Assembly (NCBI GenBank): GCA_021372295.1
Contig: JAJFUS010000045.1
Coordinates: 1-33,167, forward strand
Length of the DNA stretch: 33,167 bases
Direction: 5' to 3'
DNA from: a bacterium
GTDB taxonomy: Bacteria; Armatimonadota; UBA5829
Shown one piece after another: positions 22,564 to 31,220 of this stretch. The notes beneath the pieces were generated by a model. The model had not been told where the DNA came from. It saw only the letters and a program-made list of their open reading frames with translations, and did no database searches. Every line of letters begins with the position of its first letter. The first letter of the stretch is position 1. A program made the position numbers and the translations under genes.

Positions 22564-23331
22564 TTGCAAAACAAGAGTATAATTTCCATGGTGTTTGTAG
22601 TTGTCCTTGTAGCACTGGGACTCGCCGCGATAAGCAGCGCTTCTTTTGCCGCAAAAAGGGCTGATCCTGGGTCGTACCTTGTGTACAAAGCCGACAGTGT
22701 CGACGCGTTTGTCGACCAACTCCAGGCTAATAAGATCGTCGCCGGCCGATATGCCAGGCACTATGGCATGTCTCCAGAAAAGCTGATTGAGTATTTTCGC
22801 GATAATCTTCAAATAAAGACACTGGACAAACCCTACCGGACAACTGTCTATTTCATATCCAGGGGCAATGTCGCCAAGCATAAACAGAGAGTATTAAGAG
22901 CTGGAAGCCGCGTTTTCGTGGGACCGGACGGCCTGCCTCTGTTGGAATGGCGCTGCGGAAATCCTCTGGGCAACAAACTGCCGAAGCCGGTGATCGAGAC
23001 ATCCAGTTCCAATAATGCCGAGTGGGCTGTTGCTCCTGCGCCTGTTACCGAAGTGGCTGCAGCGGCTGCTGAAGCGCTGCCAGCAGCAATGCCAATCGCG
23101 GCAACTCCCGTGCTGGCTGTGGAAAATGCGGTTCCAGCAATAGGCGGAGGCTTCGCCATATCGCCGGCGTTTATGGCGCTGGGCGCGCTGCCCATGTTGT
23201 TTGGTGGCGTGGTAGTAAAAACCGACAATAACAACATACCCGAAGTTCCCGAGCCTGCAAGCCTTGTGACCTTGATAATGGGAACGACGGGCGCAATATT
23301 CTATTCCTCAATGATTCGACGACGCAAATAA
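22564..23331 (+). CDS. PEP-CTERM sorting-domain protein
   Basis: 255 residues from TTG 22564 with an AGGG-type SD. The signal peptide (about 1-29, SISAISSASFA-like end) opens a mature part of about 195 residues. The C-terminus, residues 228-255, is a complete PEP-CTERM tag: VPEP, a hydrophobic span (SLVTLIMGTTGAIFYSSMI) and the basic end RRRK. Exosortase cuts such tags to release or anchor exported, often glycosylated, exopolysaccharide-associated proteins. The middle (about 150-210) is Ala/Val/Pro-rich. Before it there is a globular segment with RYARHYGMSPEKLIEYFRDN and a 'GSRVFVGPDGLPLLEWRCGN' stretch I cannot assign. No exosortase is in the window. Confidence 0.85.
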   Translation: MQNKSIISMVFVVVLVALGLAAISSASFAAKRADPGSYLVYKADSVDAFVDQLQANKIVAGRYARHYGMSPEKLIEYFRDNLQIKTLDKPYRTTVYFISRGNVAKHKQRVLRAGSRVFVGPDGLPLLEWRCGNPLGNKLPKPVIETSSSNNAEWAVAPAPVTEVAAAAAEALPAAMPIAATPVLAVENAVPAIGGGFAISPAFMALGALPMLFGGVVVKTDNNNIPEVPEPASLVTLIMGTTGAIFYSSMIRRRK

Positions 23332-23337
23332 ACAAAT

Positions 23338-23364
23338 AGGGCGTCGGTGTAAAACCGACGCCCT
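23338..23364. terminator. Bidirectional hairpin terminator between convergent genes
   Basis: Perfect 11-bp stem AGGGCGTCGGT/ACCGACGCCCT with a 5-nt loop. On the minus strand it is followed by ATTTGTTTATTTG, a T-rich tail that suits termination of the beta-barrel gene. On the plus strand no T-run follows. Confidence 0.75.
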
Positions 23365-23394
23365 AAGCATAACATTCAAGATTATAGTTGTCTA

Positions 23395-23940
23395 CTACAA
23401 ATCCAACGAAAACAGCTTCATCCCCGCATTTATCGAGAACCCGCTGAAATCGTAGTCCGCCAGTTCGCTGAAATAATCATACCTGGCCTCAAGGTAGTAT
23501 TTTCGGTTGAACACAAGCCCTAATGAGAGATTGCTGTTCAAACCCACGTGATCTTCGTCGAGACCCAAGGCCGCATTTTCAATCTGCCCATAGTACGGTC
23601 CCGCACGCAGAACCACATACGGACGCACCGAATTAGAAGACTCCCCAAATCCCCGCTCGAAACCGAAAGTGATCGGATAAAGGCTTACATCGGTGGCGCT
23701 GTCGAGATTATAGGCGCCGCCCTCAAAAATAAAACGCCACGACGCAGGTTTCTCAGGCTCGAATGTTGTGAAGCTGATTCGCGTCCAATTGTCATCGAAC
23801 TGATCCTTGGTCACCGAATCGGTGGGCATGAACGTTCCATAGCCAAGCGCGAAAGAAATCTTCGACTTCTCCGCCGATGCAGGCCCGGCCACAACCGCCA
23901 CAAGCACCAAGAGCCCCAATATCTGACTCACAATGCGCAT
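23395..23940 (-). CDS. Outer-membrane beta-barrel protein (OmpA/OmpW-like size)
   Basis: 181 residues. Signal peptide 1-23 (VSQILGLLVLVAVVAGPASA). The mature part is a series of amphipathic beta strands with aromatic girdles: KISFALGYGTFMPTDSVT, SWRFIFEGGAYNLD, SLYPITFGFERGFG, VRPYVVLRAGPYYGQ, NLSLGLVFNRKYYLEARYDY, ending with a strand finishing in Phe-Ser-Leu-Asp-Leu. This fits a small 8-stranded barrel. It is a porin-like or structural outer-membrane protein of unknown specificity and one of the better signs of a diderm envelope. Its own strong promoter lies upstream. SD is GGGGAAG, about 9 nt before ATG. Confidence 0.7.
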   Translation of the reverse strand: MRIVSQILGLLVLVAVVAGPASAEKSKISFALGYGTFMPTDSVTKDQFDDNWTRISFTTFEPEKPASWRFIFEGGAYNLDSATDVSLYPITFGFERGFGESSNSVRPYVVLRAGPYYGQIENAALGLDEDHVGLNSNLSLGLVFNRKYYLEARYDYFSELADYDFSGFSINAGMKLFSLDL

Positions 23941-23977
23941 GTAAATCTTCCCCTTTCAAAAGGTGTGCATTGTGGTC

Positions 23978-24006
23978 ATAATACGACCTGTGCCGTGATA
24001 TGTCAA
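23978..24006 (-). promoter_or_regulatory. Strong promoter of the beta-barrel gene
   Basis: On the minus strand TTGACA (24001-24006), 17 nt, TATTAT (23978-23983). The leader is about 32 nt. Confidence 0.75.
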
Positions 24007-24032
24007 GAAATTTTGAAAACTAGAAAGGGAAA

Positions 24033-24761
24033 CTACATGCTCGCACTGACTCTTTCGGGCACGTACGACCGCGCCGACGAAAGATTCTTTGCCACACTCG
24101 GCCAGTTCACGACGTTCCACCAACTCTCTATCCACTCGGCGCGGCGGTTTTGATATTGTAGGTAATATGCGTGTTCCCATACGTCCAAAACCATTATCGG
24201 CTGCGACCCTGAAAGTGCACCATTCTGGTGATTGAGAATCTGGGTAATATACAGTTTATCGAACTCGGGCTGCCAAACCAGCGCTACCCAACCACTGCCC
24301 TCAACGCCCGCCGCTGCTGCAGAAAACTGCTTTTTGAATGCGTCGAAACTGCCGAAGTCTTTCTTGATCTGATCGGCAAGATCGCCAGAAGGCTCTCCGC
24401 CTGCGCTGGAAGCCATGTCTCTGAAGAAAAGCGTATGCAAAAGATCGCCGGAGCCATTAAACGCCAACTGACGCTCCCAATATGATATTGCAGCATAATC
24501 GCCCTCGTCACGAGCCTTTTGAAGCTCATACTCCGCTTTATTCAGACCGGCCACGTAAGCCGCCTGATGTTTGTCGTGATGCAGGCGCATAATATCTTCA
24601 CTGATATACGGTTCCAAAGCATTATAAGCGTAAGGCAGTGACGGCAATTCGTGCTTCATTACAGTTCCTCCGTTGGTTGCATTTATGGCCTGAGGCTCGG
24701 CGTCGACACACACTGCGGCCCACGCCACAATCGAGAGTATGAAGAGTGTCCGCATGAACAT
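24033..24761 (-). CDS. sodA: Exported Fe/Mn superoxide dismutase, Mn-type residues
   Basis: 242 residues from ATG 24761, chosen because GGAGG lies 7 nt upstream; the longer frame has no SD. Residues 1-21 (RTLFILSIVAWAAVCVDA) are a signal peptide, so the enzyme acts outside the cytoplasm. The core begins KHELPSLPYAYNALEPYISE. Metal ligands are His61 (LHHDKH), His109 (LLHTLFF), Asp193 and His197 (LDVWEHAYYLQY). The outer-sphere pair, Gly105 and Gln179 (NHQNGA), has the arrangement of MnSOD rather than FeSOD. The NATNGG linker after the signal is not part of the fold. It converts superoxide to H2O2 and O2, most likely in the periplasm, matching an oxygen-exposed envelope. It has its own promoter. 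Confidence 0.92.
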   Translation of the reverse strand: MFMRTLFILSIVAWAAVCVDAEPQAINATNGGTVMKHELPSLPYAYNALEPYISEDIMRLHHDKHQAAYVAGLNKAEYELQKARDEGDYAAISYWERQLAFNGSGDLLHTLFFRDMASSAGGEPSGDLADQIKKDFGSFDAFKKQFSAAAAGVEGSGWVALVWQPEFDKLYITQILNHQNGALSGSQPIMVLDVWEHAYYLQYQNRRAEWIESWWNVVNWPSVAKNLSSARSYVPERVSASM

Positions 24762-24786
24762 GGTCGATCCTCCATCAAGCCTCGGC

Positions 24787-24814
24787 ATTATTACCCAGAA
24801 CGCTAGAATGTCAA
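24787..24814 (-). promoter_or_regulatory. Promoter of the superoxide dismutase gene
   Basis: On the minus strand TTGACA (24809-24814), 16 nt, AATAAT (24787-24792). It lies between the SOD gene and the upstream hydrolase. Confidence 0.6.
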
Positions 24815-24836
24815 TCTCAAGAAGGCTCATCTGAAA

Positions 24837-25493
24837 CTATTGAAACGTGCGAAGAATCCAATCGGCGAGATCTTTCACCAGGCGCTCGCTCACGTCATGC
24901 ATCTCATGGCCGACGCCTGAATACAAAATGAAGTCGCGCGGGCCTTCTGTCAGGCAATATACGCGGCGCGGCCAGACTACAGGAGCGGTCATATCCGCAT
25001 CACCGTGGATAAGTAGAAGCGGTTTTGCGCGAAGTCGACGGGCGCAGCAGTCTGCTATCTCAATGGTGGAAATCGCGGCGACTCCGCGAACAGTTTTTGC
25101 CATGGACGCGGCGGCAATAGCTACCGACCCTCCAAAAGACCAACCCAGTAAAATCACGTCGTGGATGGCATCATCGTCCAGATACTGAAGCGCAAGAAGA
25201 GCGTCTATTGCGCACTGGACACTATCGCCGGGAAAACGATAGTCTACTCGCATGGTGGCAATCCCGGCACCGAAAAGCCTCTGAGATAAATCTGGGAACA
25301 CAACCCCCGGCCCGTCAAATCCACCTTCATAACCGCCGAGCATAATCACACCCTTATGCAGCCCGGCACGCGCGTGAAACAGAGCATTGAAGTCACCGCG
25401 GGTAGTGCGAAACCCCAGTCCGGTAAGATTATCCGCGACGGGTGTCTCCTCGATTCCGATTACATATATGCTCGAATCCTGACATGTGGACAT
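24837..25493 (-). CDS. Alpha/beta hydrolase (serine hydrolase)
   Basis: 218 residues. The nucleophile elbow is GWSFGG (Ser119), after GLHKGVIMLGGYEGGFDGPG, which supplies the oxyanion region. LLLIHGDADMTAPVVWP carries the acid Asp167, and ILYSGVGHEMHD carries His196. The fold is a compact alpha/beta hydrolase of the dienelactone-hydrolase/prolyl-oligopeptidase-like size, without a cap insert. The substrate cannot be told from sequence. No signal peptide was seen. The start ATG 25493 lacks a strong SD; a downstream start cannot be excluded. It is 78 nt after the PHP gene and could be co-transcribed with it. Confidence 0.8.
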   Translation of the reverse strand: MSTCQDSSIYVIGIEETPVADNLTGLGFRTTRGDFNALFHARAGLHKGVIMLGGYEGGFDGPGVVFPDLSQRLFGAGIATMRVDYRFPGDSVQCAIDALLALQYLDDDAIHDVILLGWSFGGSVAIAAASMAKTVRGVAAISTIEIADCCARRLRAKPLLLIHGDADMTAPVVWPRRVYCLTEGPRDFILYSGVGHEMHDVSERLVKDLADWILRTFQ

Positions 25494-25571
25494 AATCTCT
25501 CGTCGCCCCTAGACGGAAAATACCCCGCCGGATTTGCTGACGAAACTACAAGGCCAATGGATTCATTTCTC

Positions 25572-26420
25572 TTATGTATATCGACTATTGTTTCTAAGAC
25601 GAGATGCAAGCCGAAGCTCGATCACCGCATCATAAGGGACGGTTACATCACCCACACCCGGACGCAAGTCACTGGCGAAACAATGAGAGTCAGAGCCTCC
25701 CGTTGCTATCAAACCCCGACTCCGCGCAAACCTCTTGTAGAACCTGCGTGCCGCCGAGTTGTGGTCGGGATGCCAGACCTCAATGGCGCGAAGGCCATTG
25801 TCTATCAACTTCACAAGCAGTTCGTCATTTTTGAGTTTAGCCACATGCGCGCAGCAGGCGATGCCGCCTGCCGTAGCAATCATATCCATAGCTTCAAATG
25901 GTGTAACTTTATATCTGGGCACATATCCCGGACAGCCTTCGAGAAGGTAATTACCGAATGCAGAACCAATGGATGACGCCGCACCGGCCTCGACAATAGC
26001 TTTCGCCACATGTGGCCTGCCTATCGCCCCACCCTGCGCAAGCTCCACGACTCGTTCGAAACTCACATGCACACCGGCCGCATTAAGATTATCAACCATC
26101 TCACGGGCTCGATTCCACCGAGCAGTCTTGAGAGTCGCCAAACGTTTCAGCAGTGAAGGCTGCTTATGGTCGACGAAATAGCCGAGCACGTGCACCTCTA
26201 GCTTCTCACCGTACATAGCGCTGATCTCCACACCGGCAATTACTTCTATTCCAAACCGTTCACCAGCCGCAAGGGCTTCATCAATGCCGTCAACGGTGTC
26301 ATGATCGGTTATCGCGACGGCCGCCAGACCCGCGCGCGAAGCCGCCTCAACCACCTGCGAGGGTGTGAGGCAGCCATCGGAAGCCGTAGTGTGGGTGTGA
26401 AGATCAGCTAGTTTATCCAT
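25572..26420 (-). CDS. PHP-domain phosphoesterase (YciV / RNase AM-like)
   Basis: 282 residues. The four PHP metal motifs are in order: DLHTHTTASDG (His8, His10, Asp15), AITDHDTVDG, EVIAGVEISAMYGEKLEVHV (Glu, His) and, at the C-terminal end, GGSDSH. A GRPHVAKAIVEAG segment carries a further His. This is the layout of nucleoside-3',5'-bisphosphate phosphatases / 5'-3' RNA-trimming PHP enzymes that use three metals. The start ATG 26420 has no good SD but is forced by the HTHTTASDG motif, which lies close to the N-terminus in the family. Promoter evidence is weak. It reads divergently from the histidine kinase gene. Confidence 0.85.
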   Translation of the reverse strand: MDKLADLHTHTTASDGCLTPSQVVEAASRAGLAAVAITDHDTVDGIDEALAAGERFGIEVIAGVEISAMYGEKLEVHVLGYFVDHKQPSLLKRLATLKTARWNRAREMVDNLNAAGVHVSFERVVELAQGGAIGRPHVAKAIVEAGAASSIGSAFGNYLLEGCPGYVPRYKVTPFEAMDMIATAGGIACCAHVAKLKNDELLVKLIDNGLRAIEVWHPDHNSAARRFYKRFARSRGLIATGGSDSHCFASDLRPGVGDVTVPYDAVIELRLASRLRNNSRYT

Positions 26421-26578
26421 AATCAGGTAAGGATTAGGCGGAAGTCAAAACTATTCCTGCTAAACTGTGGAACAACCGTTTATAGCTCAGTTTTTTTGGG
26501 TAACATAATGTTCAGTCAGCCACTGATAGGCACAATGTCGCCACAGGTCATATGAAAGACGTCACGTCAGTTTCGTGT

Positions 26579-26584
26579 TATAAT
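26579..26584 (+). promoter_or_regulatory. -10 box for the histidine kinase gene
   Basis: A perfect TATAAT with no convincing -35. Transcription would start near 26591, about 10 nt before the first ATG (26601) and 31 nt before the second (26622), which has GAGG 11 nt upstream. GACGTC and CACG/CGTG repeats lie just upstream (26559-26577). Confidence 0.4.
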
Positions 26585-26600
26585 GGTCGTGCTGTGTTAG

Positions 26601-29600
26601 ATGCTTGAGGTCAGTCAGATTATGCCGCTTCAGCCCTCAAATAACTCTGCCTTGCGCAGGATAGCGGAGTTGGCCGGTGCGATAGGACCGGCGGAAAACA
26701 GAATGAAACAGGTGCTCGATCTTGCGCAAGAAGCGCTAAAGACCGAAACACTGGCTGTCGTCTCTGACGACCATTCCCCGGCAAGACAACCCTCGCGCAA
26801 AGCTGAACATCCCGGCGGCGAATCTCACCGGCATCTGACTCACAGGCGACTGGAAGAAATCGCCACGCTCTATGAAATCGGCCAGGCTGTAGACGCGAAT
26901 AATGTTGGGCAACTCCTGGATATGGTGGTCGCCAAGGCCGCTGCCCTGATGGACGCCCAAACCTGCTCGCTGATGCTGATGGACCCCGACCAGGACGCGC
27001 TCGTTATAAAGGCCAGCTTCGGGCTTACCGACGACATAGTCCACGGCACTCATATCGCTTTTGGTGAAGGAATCGCGGGAAAAGTGGCTCAGACGGGCGA
27101 ACCGATGCTCATTTCGGACGTTGCAGTCGATCCCAGATTTGACAACGCCGTGACGCCCAGAGCCGGAGTCAGCGGATCGATGTGCGTGCCGTTAAGGGAC
27201 GAAAACGGCGGCGTGACTGGTGTGCTGAGCATCAGGCGACACCTGCCCAAGCCTGCGTTCGACGACGACGACCTCAAACTTTTCTGTGTATTCGCGACGC
27301 ATGCGTCGTTGGCGATATCCAACGCGCATCTTTACTCGCGGCTCAATCGCAAAATCGAGGAAATGTCGCGAATCTCGGACGTCCTTCGCGCAATCAATTC
27401 CACACTCGACATTGATGATGTGCTGAGCCAGATCGTCGAGAGCATTACGGAAGTGGTCGGGTTCGACAGGTGCTGCGTGTATCTGCTGGACGCGAGGACT
27501 AACGAATTTCTGGCCGGCGCAAGAAAAGGATATAACGATCAGGATAACATTGCCCCCCGCGTTAAGATCGACGACGGCGTGATCGGCCTGGCGGCCAAAG
27601 AGCAAATCCCTATCTTCTCGCAGAGTTCCCCCATCGAATCGGGCTGCGCGGGAGAATATCTGGTGGCTCCGATTGTGGTGCGAGGCTCGACAATCGGCGT
27701 GGTGGTGGTCGACAATAGTCTGCGAAACAGGCCGATGGAACTTGAAAACGTCGATATTCTGGCAACTTTCGTGAGCCAGGCGGGGATTGCTGTCGAAAAC
27801 GCCAGGCTCTACGAGGCGATGGAAGAAAAATACGCCGAACTTAACGTTCTTTACGACCACAGCCGAAATATCAGCACAGCCTACGGGCTCGACAATGCCG
27901 CGGATATGCTCGTGAAAACCGCTGCAAAGGCCGTGAATGGCGACGGCGCAGGTCTGCTTCTGCTAGATACCCGGCGCGGCCGATTGACCCTGCAGTCGTC
28001 ATCCGGCGGGTTAACAGTATGGACATCCGACATCGCGTCCGTAATAAGTGATCAGACATCTGTAGATTTCGTGCGTGGGCTCAGGACCCCTATGCTCATC
28101 TCACATGACAACCCAAGGCGCACTGTCGGCGATCATGCAAAGCTGCTGAACGCGCTTGCGCCGGACAAATCAGTGCTCATGCTGGCCCCGCTTGTCGTCG
28201 AAGATGCAACCATCGGAATAATCGCGATTTATCGCAGCAGTGGAGAAGAATTTCAAGGCGCGGAACTAAAGTTGGTCTCGATTATGACCTCACATGCCGC
28301 CATCGTGCTAAGAAACGCAATGGCCTACGAGCAAAAGATGCGGCAGAGAGTGCTTGAACTCAGCGCCCTTTACGAATTTTCCAAGAAGATCAGCTCGGCG
28401 GCCAACCTTGAAGAAGCGCTCGATTCTATCCTGGCGATAGTCGCCGACCTGACCGATTATGACGAATCGTATATCTATGCCGTCGATCACGAGGCGGGAA
28501 TTGCGTCGGCAAAGGTTGCAAGGTCTCGTAGCGGCCTGGTAATGATGCCGCCCGACGAATCGCTGGACAATTCGAGCGTAATCAGTTGGGCAGTGAGTGA
28601 GCAAAAGGCGCTCGTCTCGCCCGATATAGGCAAAGACCTGCGTTTCAACGAGTCCGAAAAACGGCTGCACAAGACCCGCTCGCTGATGGCGATTCCATTG
28701 ATTTTGCAGGACGAAGTCGTGGGCGTATTGAGCGTGCAAAATCATAGTCCTAATCAATATTCGGACGAAGACGTGAGAGTGCTTTCGATTATCGCGAGCC
28801 AGGGAGCTGCCATCTACAAAGAGCTCGAAGCCCTCAGCGCGCTGACCAGCTACACGGACAACATACTGAGCAGCATCGCGGCGGGCGTAATTACGCTTGA
28901 CCCTGACGGCGTGATCCTCACCTGGAATGTTGCGGCGGAGAAAATCATCGGGATAGATGCGGAGAAGATTGTCGGCGAGCACTCTGATAACTGCCTGTCT
29001 CGGCTCAAAATAGACAGTTCGGAACGAGAATGCCTGCAGCGTTCGATCCAACATGTTTTCGAGTCCGGCGAAACATACCAGGGTTACAAGCTGGCGTTCC
29101 ATCCGACCAACAGGGACGAGTTGTATATCAACATCAGCATATCCCAGCTATTAAACAGCGCAGGCGAGCAGCTCGGTCTGGTCATCATATTTGAAGACAT
29201 CACTCGCGAGATCAAACTTGAAGATGAGTTCAGGCGAATGGGCGAACTGGCAGCGGTAGGGCAATTGGCGGCCAGCATCGCTCACGAACTCAGGAACCCA
29301 TTAAGTTCGATCAAAGGCGCGGCGCAGTTCCTGAGCAACGAATATGAAGACGAACCAGCAATTGTCGAGTTTCTGGGGATCATCGTCGAAGAAGTCAACG
29401 GCCTGAACAAGCTCACCACCGAATTTCTGGACTTCGCGCGCCCAATGCAGTTGGAAATGAAACCGACCTCGGTGAACGATATCGTGGAGAAAACCCTCCA
29501 CCTAATGAGCGTGCATATTACCGACAACAACGTTGTCGTCAATGAAAAGCTGGCGGAACCCGTCCCGGAAATTCAGGCCGATGACAGCCAACTGCAGCAG

Positions 29601-29954
29601 GTCGTGAAGAACATTATCATCAACGCGCTTCAGGCGATGCCCGGCGGCGGGTCGTTAACGGTCGAGACCGGCGCAATCCAGTACGGCGGAGCGTTTATAT
29701 CCGTCAGCGATACGGGCGTTGGAATCGCGCAGGACAAGCTGGAACGCATATTCCAGCCGTTCTTCACCACAAAAACCAAGGGTACCGGCCTGGGGCTAAG
29801 TGTGGTGCATAAAATTATCGAAAATCACGGCGGGCGAATAGAGGTCTCCAGCGAGCCGAACAAGGGAACGACATTCAGGATCGTGCTGCCGCGAGCCGGT
29901 GCACACACTAGATATACCCCCGATTACGATCAGACAATGGAAAGACGTATGTAG
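26601..29954 (+). CDS. Soluble multi-GAF/PAS sensor histidine kinase (NtrB-like)
   Basis: 1117 residues from ATG 26601; a second in-frame ATG at 26622 has a weak SD and may be the real start. There are four GAF domains (about 89-247, 255-410, 415-577, 585-750), one PAS domain (about 751-873, SIAAGVITLDPDGVILTWNV) and a kinase module. The H-box is SIAHELRNPLSSIKGAAQFL (His near 894); the N-box is NIIINALQAM, and the ATP-lid motifs DTGVGI and GTGLGLS are near 1004-1060. No transmembrane segment is present, so it is cytoplasmic and senses small molecules, redox or nucleotides through GAF/PAS. It probably phosphorylates the downstream NtrC-type protein 45 nt away. Confidence 0.93.
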   Translation: MLEVSQIMPLQPSNNSALRRIAELAGAIGPAENRMKQVLDLAQEALKTETLAVVSDDHSPARQPSRKAEHPGGESHRHLTHRRLEEIATLYEIGQAVDANNVGQLLDMVVAKAAALMDAQTCSLMLMDPDQDALVIKASFGLTDDIVHGTHIAFGEGIAGKVAQTGEPMLISDVAVDPRFDNAVTPRAGVSGSMCVPLRDENGGVTGVLSIRRHLPKPAFDDDDLKLFCVFATHASLAISNAHLYSRLNRKIEEMSRISDVLRAINSTLDIDDVLSQIVESITEVVGFDRCCVYLLDARTNEFLAGARKGYNDQDNIAPRVKIDDGVIGLAAKEQIPIFSQSSPIESGCAGEYLVAPIVVRGSTIGVVVVDNSLRNRPMELENVDILATFVSQAGIAVENARLYEAMEEKYAELNVLYDHSRNISTAYGLDNAADMLVKTAAKAVNGDGAGLLLLDTRRGRLTLQSSSGGLTVWTSDIASVISDQTSVDFVRGLRTPMLISHDNPRRTVGDHAKLLNALAPDKSVLMLAPLVVEDATIGIIAIYRSSGEEFQGAELKLVSIMTSHAAIVLRNAMAYEQKMRQRVLELSALYEFSKKISSAANLEEALDSILAIVADLTDYDESYIYAVDHEAGIASAKVARSRSGLVMMPPDESLDNSSVISWAVSEQKALVSPDIGKDLRFNESEKRLHKTRSLMAIPLILQDEVVGVLSVQNHSPNQYSDEDVRVLSIIASQGAAIYKELEALSALTSYTDNILSSIAAGVITLDPDGVILTWNVAAEKIIGIDAEKIVGEHSDNCLSRLKIDSSERECLQRSIQHVFESGETYQGYKLAFHPTNRDELYINISISQLLNSAGEQLGLVIIFEDITREIKLEDEFRRMGELAAVGQLAASIAHELRNPLSSIKGAAQFLSNEYEDEPAIVEFLGIIVEEVNGLNKLTTEFLDFARPMQLEMKPTSVNDIVEKTLHLMSVHITDNNVVVNEKLAEPVPEIQADDSQLQQVVKNIIINALQAMPGGGSLTVETGAIQYGGAFISVSDTGVGIAQDKLERIFQPFFTTKTKGTGLGLSVVHKIIENHGGRIEVSSEPNKGTTFRIVLPRAGAHTRYTPDYDQTMERRM

Positions 29955-29999
29955 TGAACTGCCTCGTAGCCTGTAACTCGGATATGGTATCATTATATT

Positions 30000-31220
30000 A
30001 TGAGTAGAAAAACTGGCAATATACTCGTCGTGGATGACGAGCCGAATATCAGAAGAGTATTGGAAGCGGTGCTGTCCAAGGAAGGACACACGATCCTCAC
30101 AGCCGAAAACGGGCGCAAAGGTATGGAGGTTCTGAAGGAAAACTCCAACGTCGACGTCCTCATCAGCGACCTGATTATGCCCGACATTAACGGCGTCGAA
30201 CTGCTGGCGGCCGCAAAAGAGATCAACCCAGGCATATCCGTCCTGATGATAACCGCACACGGCACGATCAAGAGTGCGGTCGACGCAATGAAGCTGGGCG
30301 CGCTCGACTATATACCCAAGCCGTTCGACCTTGACGAGATCAAACTCGTGGTCAAAAACGCGCTTGAGCGCAAGGGTATGAACGAAAACGGCCGCGCAGG
30401 TGGTTCAAAGCATAAACCAACGAAAAAGAAAATCAGCGAGATCGACAACATTATCGGCAATAGCCCGGCTATGCAGGAAGTGCTCGAAATGATCGACCGC
30501 GTGAAAGACAGCCGCGCGTCGGTGCTCATCAGAGGCGAAAGCGGAACCGGCAAGGAAGGCGTGGCGCGAGCGCTTCACTTCAGTTCGGTACGCGCAAATG
30601 AACCGTTCGTGCCTGTGGCATGCGTCGCACTGAGCGAACAACTGCTCCAAAGTGAACTTTTTGGACACGAAAAGGGGTCGTTTACAGGCGCAATCGACCG
30701 GAAAAAGGGCCGGTTCGAGACGGCCAATCATGGCACTCTCTTCCTCGACGAGATCGGAGACATACCGCCCACCGTCCAGATGATGCTTCTCAGGGTGCTG
30801 CAGGAGCGCGAGTTCGAGCGGGTCGGCGGAAACGAGACGATCAAGGTCGATGTGCGTATGGTCACAGCGACAAACCAGCCGTTGGAGAAGCTCGTCAAAG
30901 AAGGCAAGTTCAGAGAGGACTTGTTCTACCGGCTGCAGGTGATTACGGTCAACATGCCTCCCTTGCGAGAGCGCATAGACGACATTCCCGTCTTGCTGAA
31001 CCACTTCATTGAGATGTATGCGAAGGACAACGGCAAACTCATCGAGCAGGCAAGCCCCGATACGCTTGAGCAGATGATGCGATACAGGTGGCCGGGAAAC
31101 GTGCGCGAACTCGAAAACACAATCGAGCGCGCGATTGTCCTGGCTAACCCTGACGCAACGCTTCTTACGCCGAACCTGTTACCCAAATCCATGCACGAAG
31201 CGAGTGAAATCAGCGTTTAG
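30000..31220 (+). CDS. NtrC-class sigma-54 activator without a DNA-binding domain
   Basis: 406 residues. Receiver domain 1-122 with phosphoacceptor Asp57 (VLISDLIMPDI) and Lys107 (IPKPF). The AAA+ domain (about 150-382) has Walker A GESGTGKE (179-186), the sigma-54-contact loop GSFTGA (226-231), Walker B LFLDEIGD (248-254) and YRWPGNVREL (362-371). NtrC proteins of 450-470 residues continue with a Fis-type HTH; here the chain ends 24 residues after the AAA+ lid (PNLLPKSMHEASEISV) and no HTH remains. The stop lies inside the overlap with the convergent flavoprotein gene. It can still be a functional activator working from solution, as in CtcC of Chlamydia or FlgR-like proteins. There is no SD before ATG 30000. 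Confidence 0.92.
   Translation: MSRKTGNILVVDDEPNIRRVLEAVLSKEGHTILTAENGRKGMEVLKENSNVDVLISDLIMPDINGVELLAAAKEINPGISVLMITAHGTIKSAVDAMKLGALDYIPKPFDLDEIKLVVKNALERKGMNENGRAGGSKHKPTKKKISEIDNIIGNSPAMQEVLEMIDRVKDSRASVLIRGESGTGKEGVARALHFSSVRANEPFVPVACVALSEQLLQSELFGHEKGSFTGAIDRKKGRFETANHGTLFLDEIGDIPPTVQMMLLRVLQEREFERVGGNETIKVDVRMVTATNQPLEKLVKEGKFREDLFYRLQVITVNMPPLRERIDDIPVLLNHFIEMYAKDNGKLIEQASPDTLEQMMRYRWPGNVRELENTIERAIVLANPDATLLTPNLLPKSMHEASEISV

Noticed and set aside
27192..29102. Long open frames on the minus strand opposite the histidine kinase.
   Set aside because: They lack SD sites, promoters and domain signatures, and are shadows of the coding frame of the kinase.
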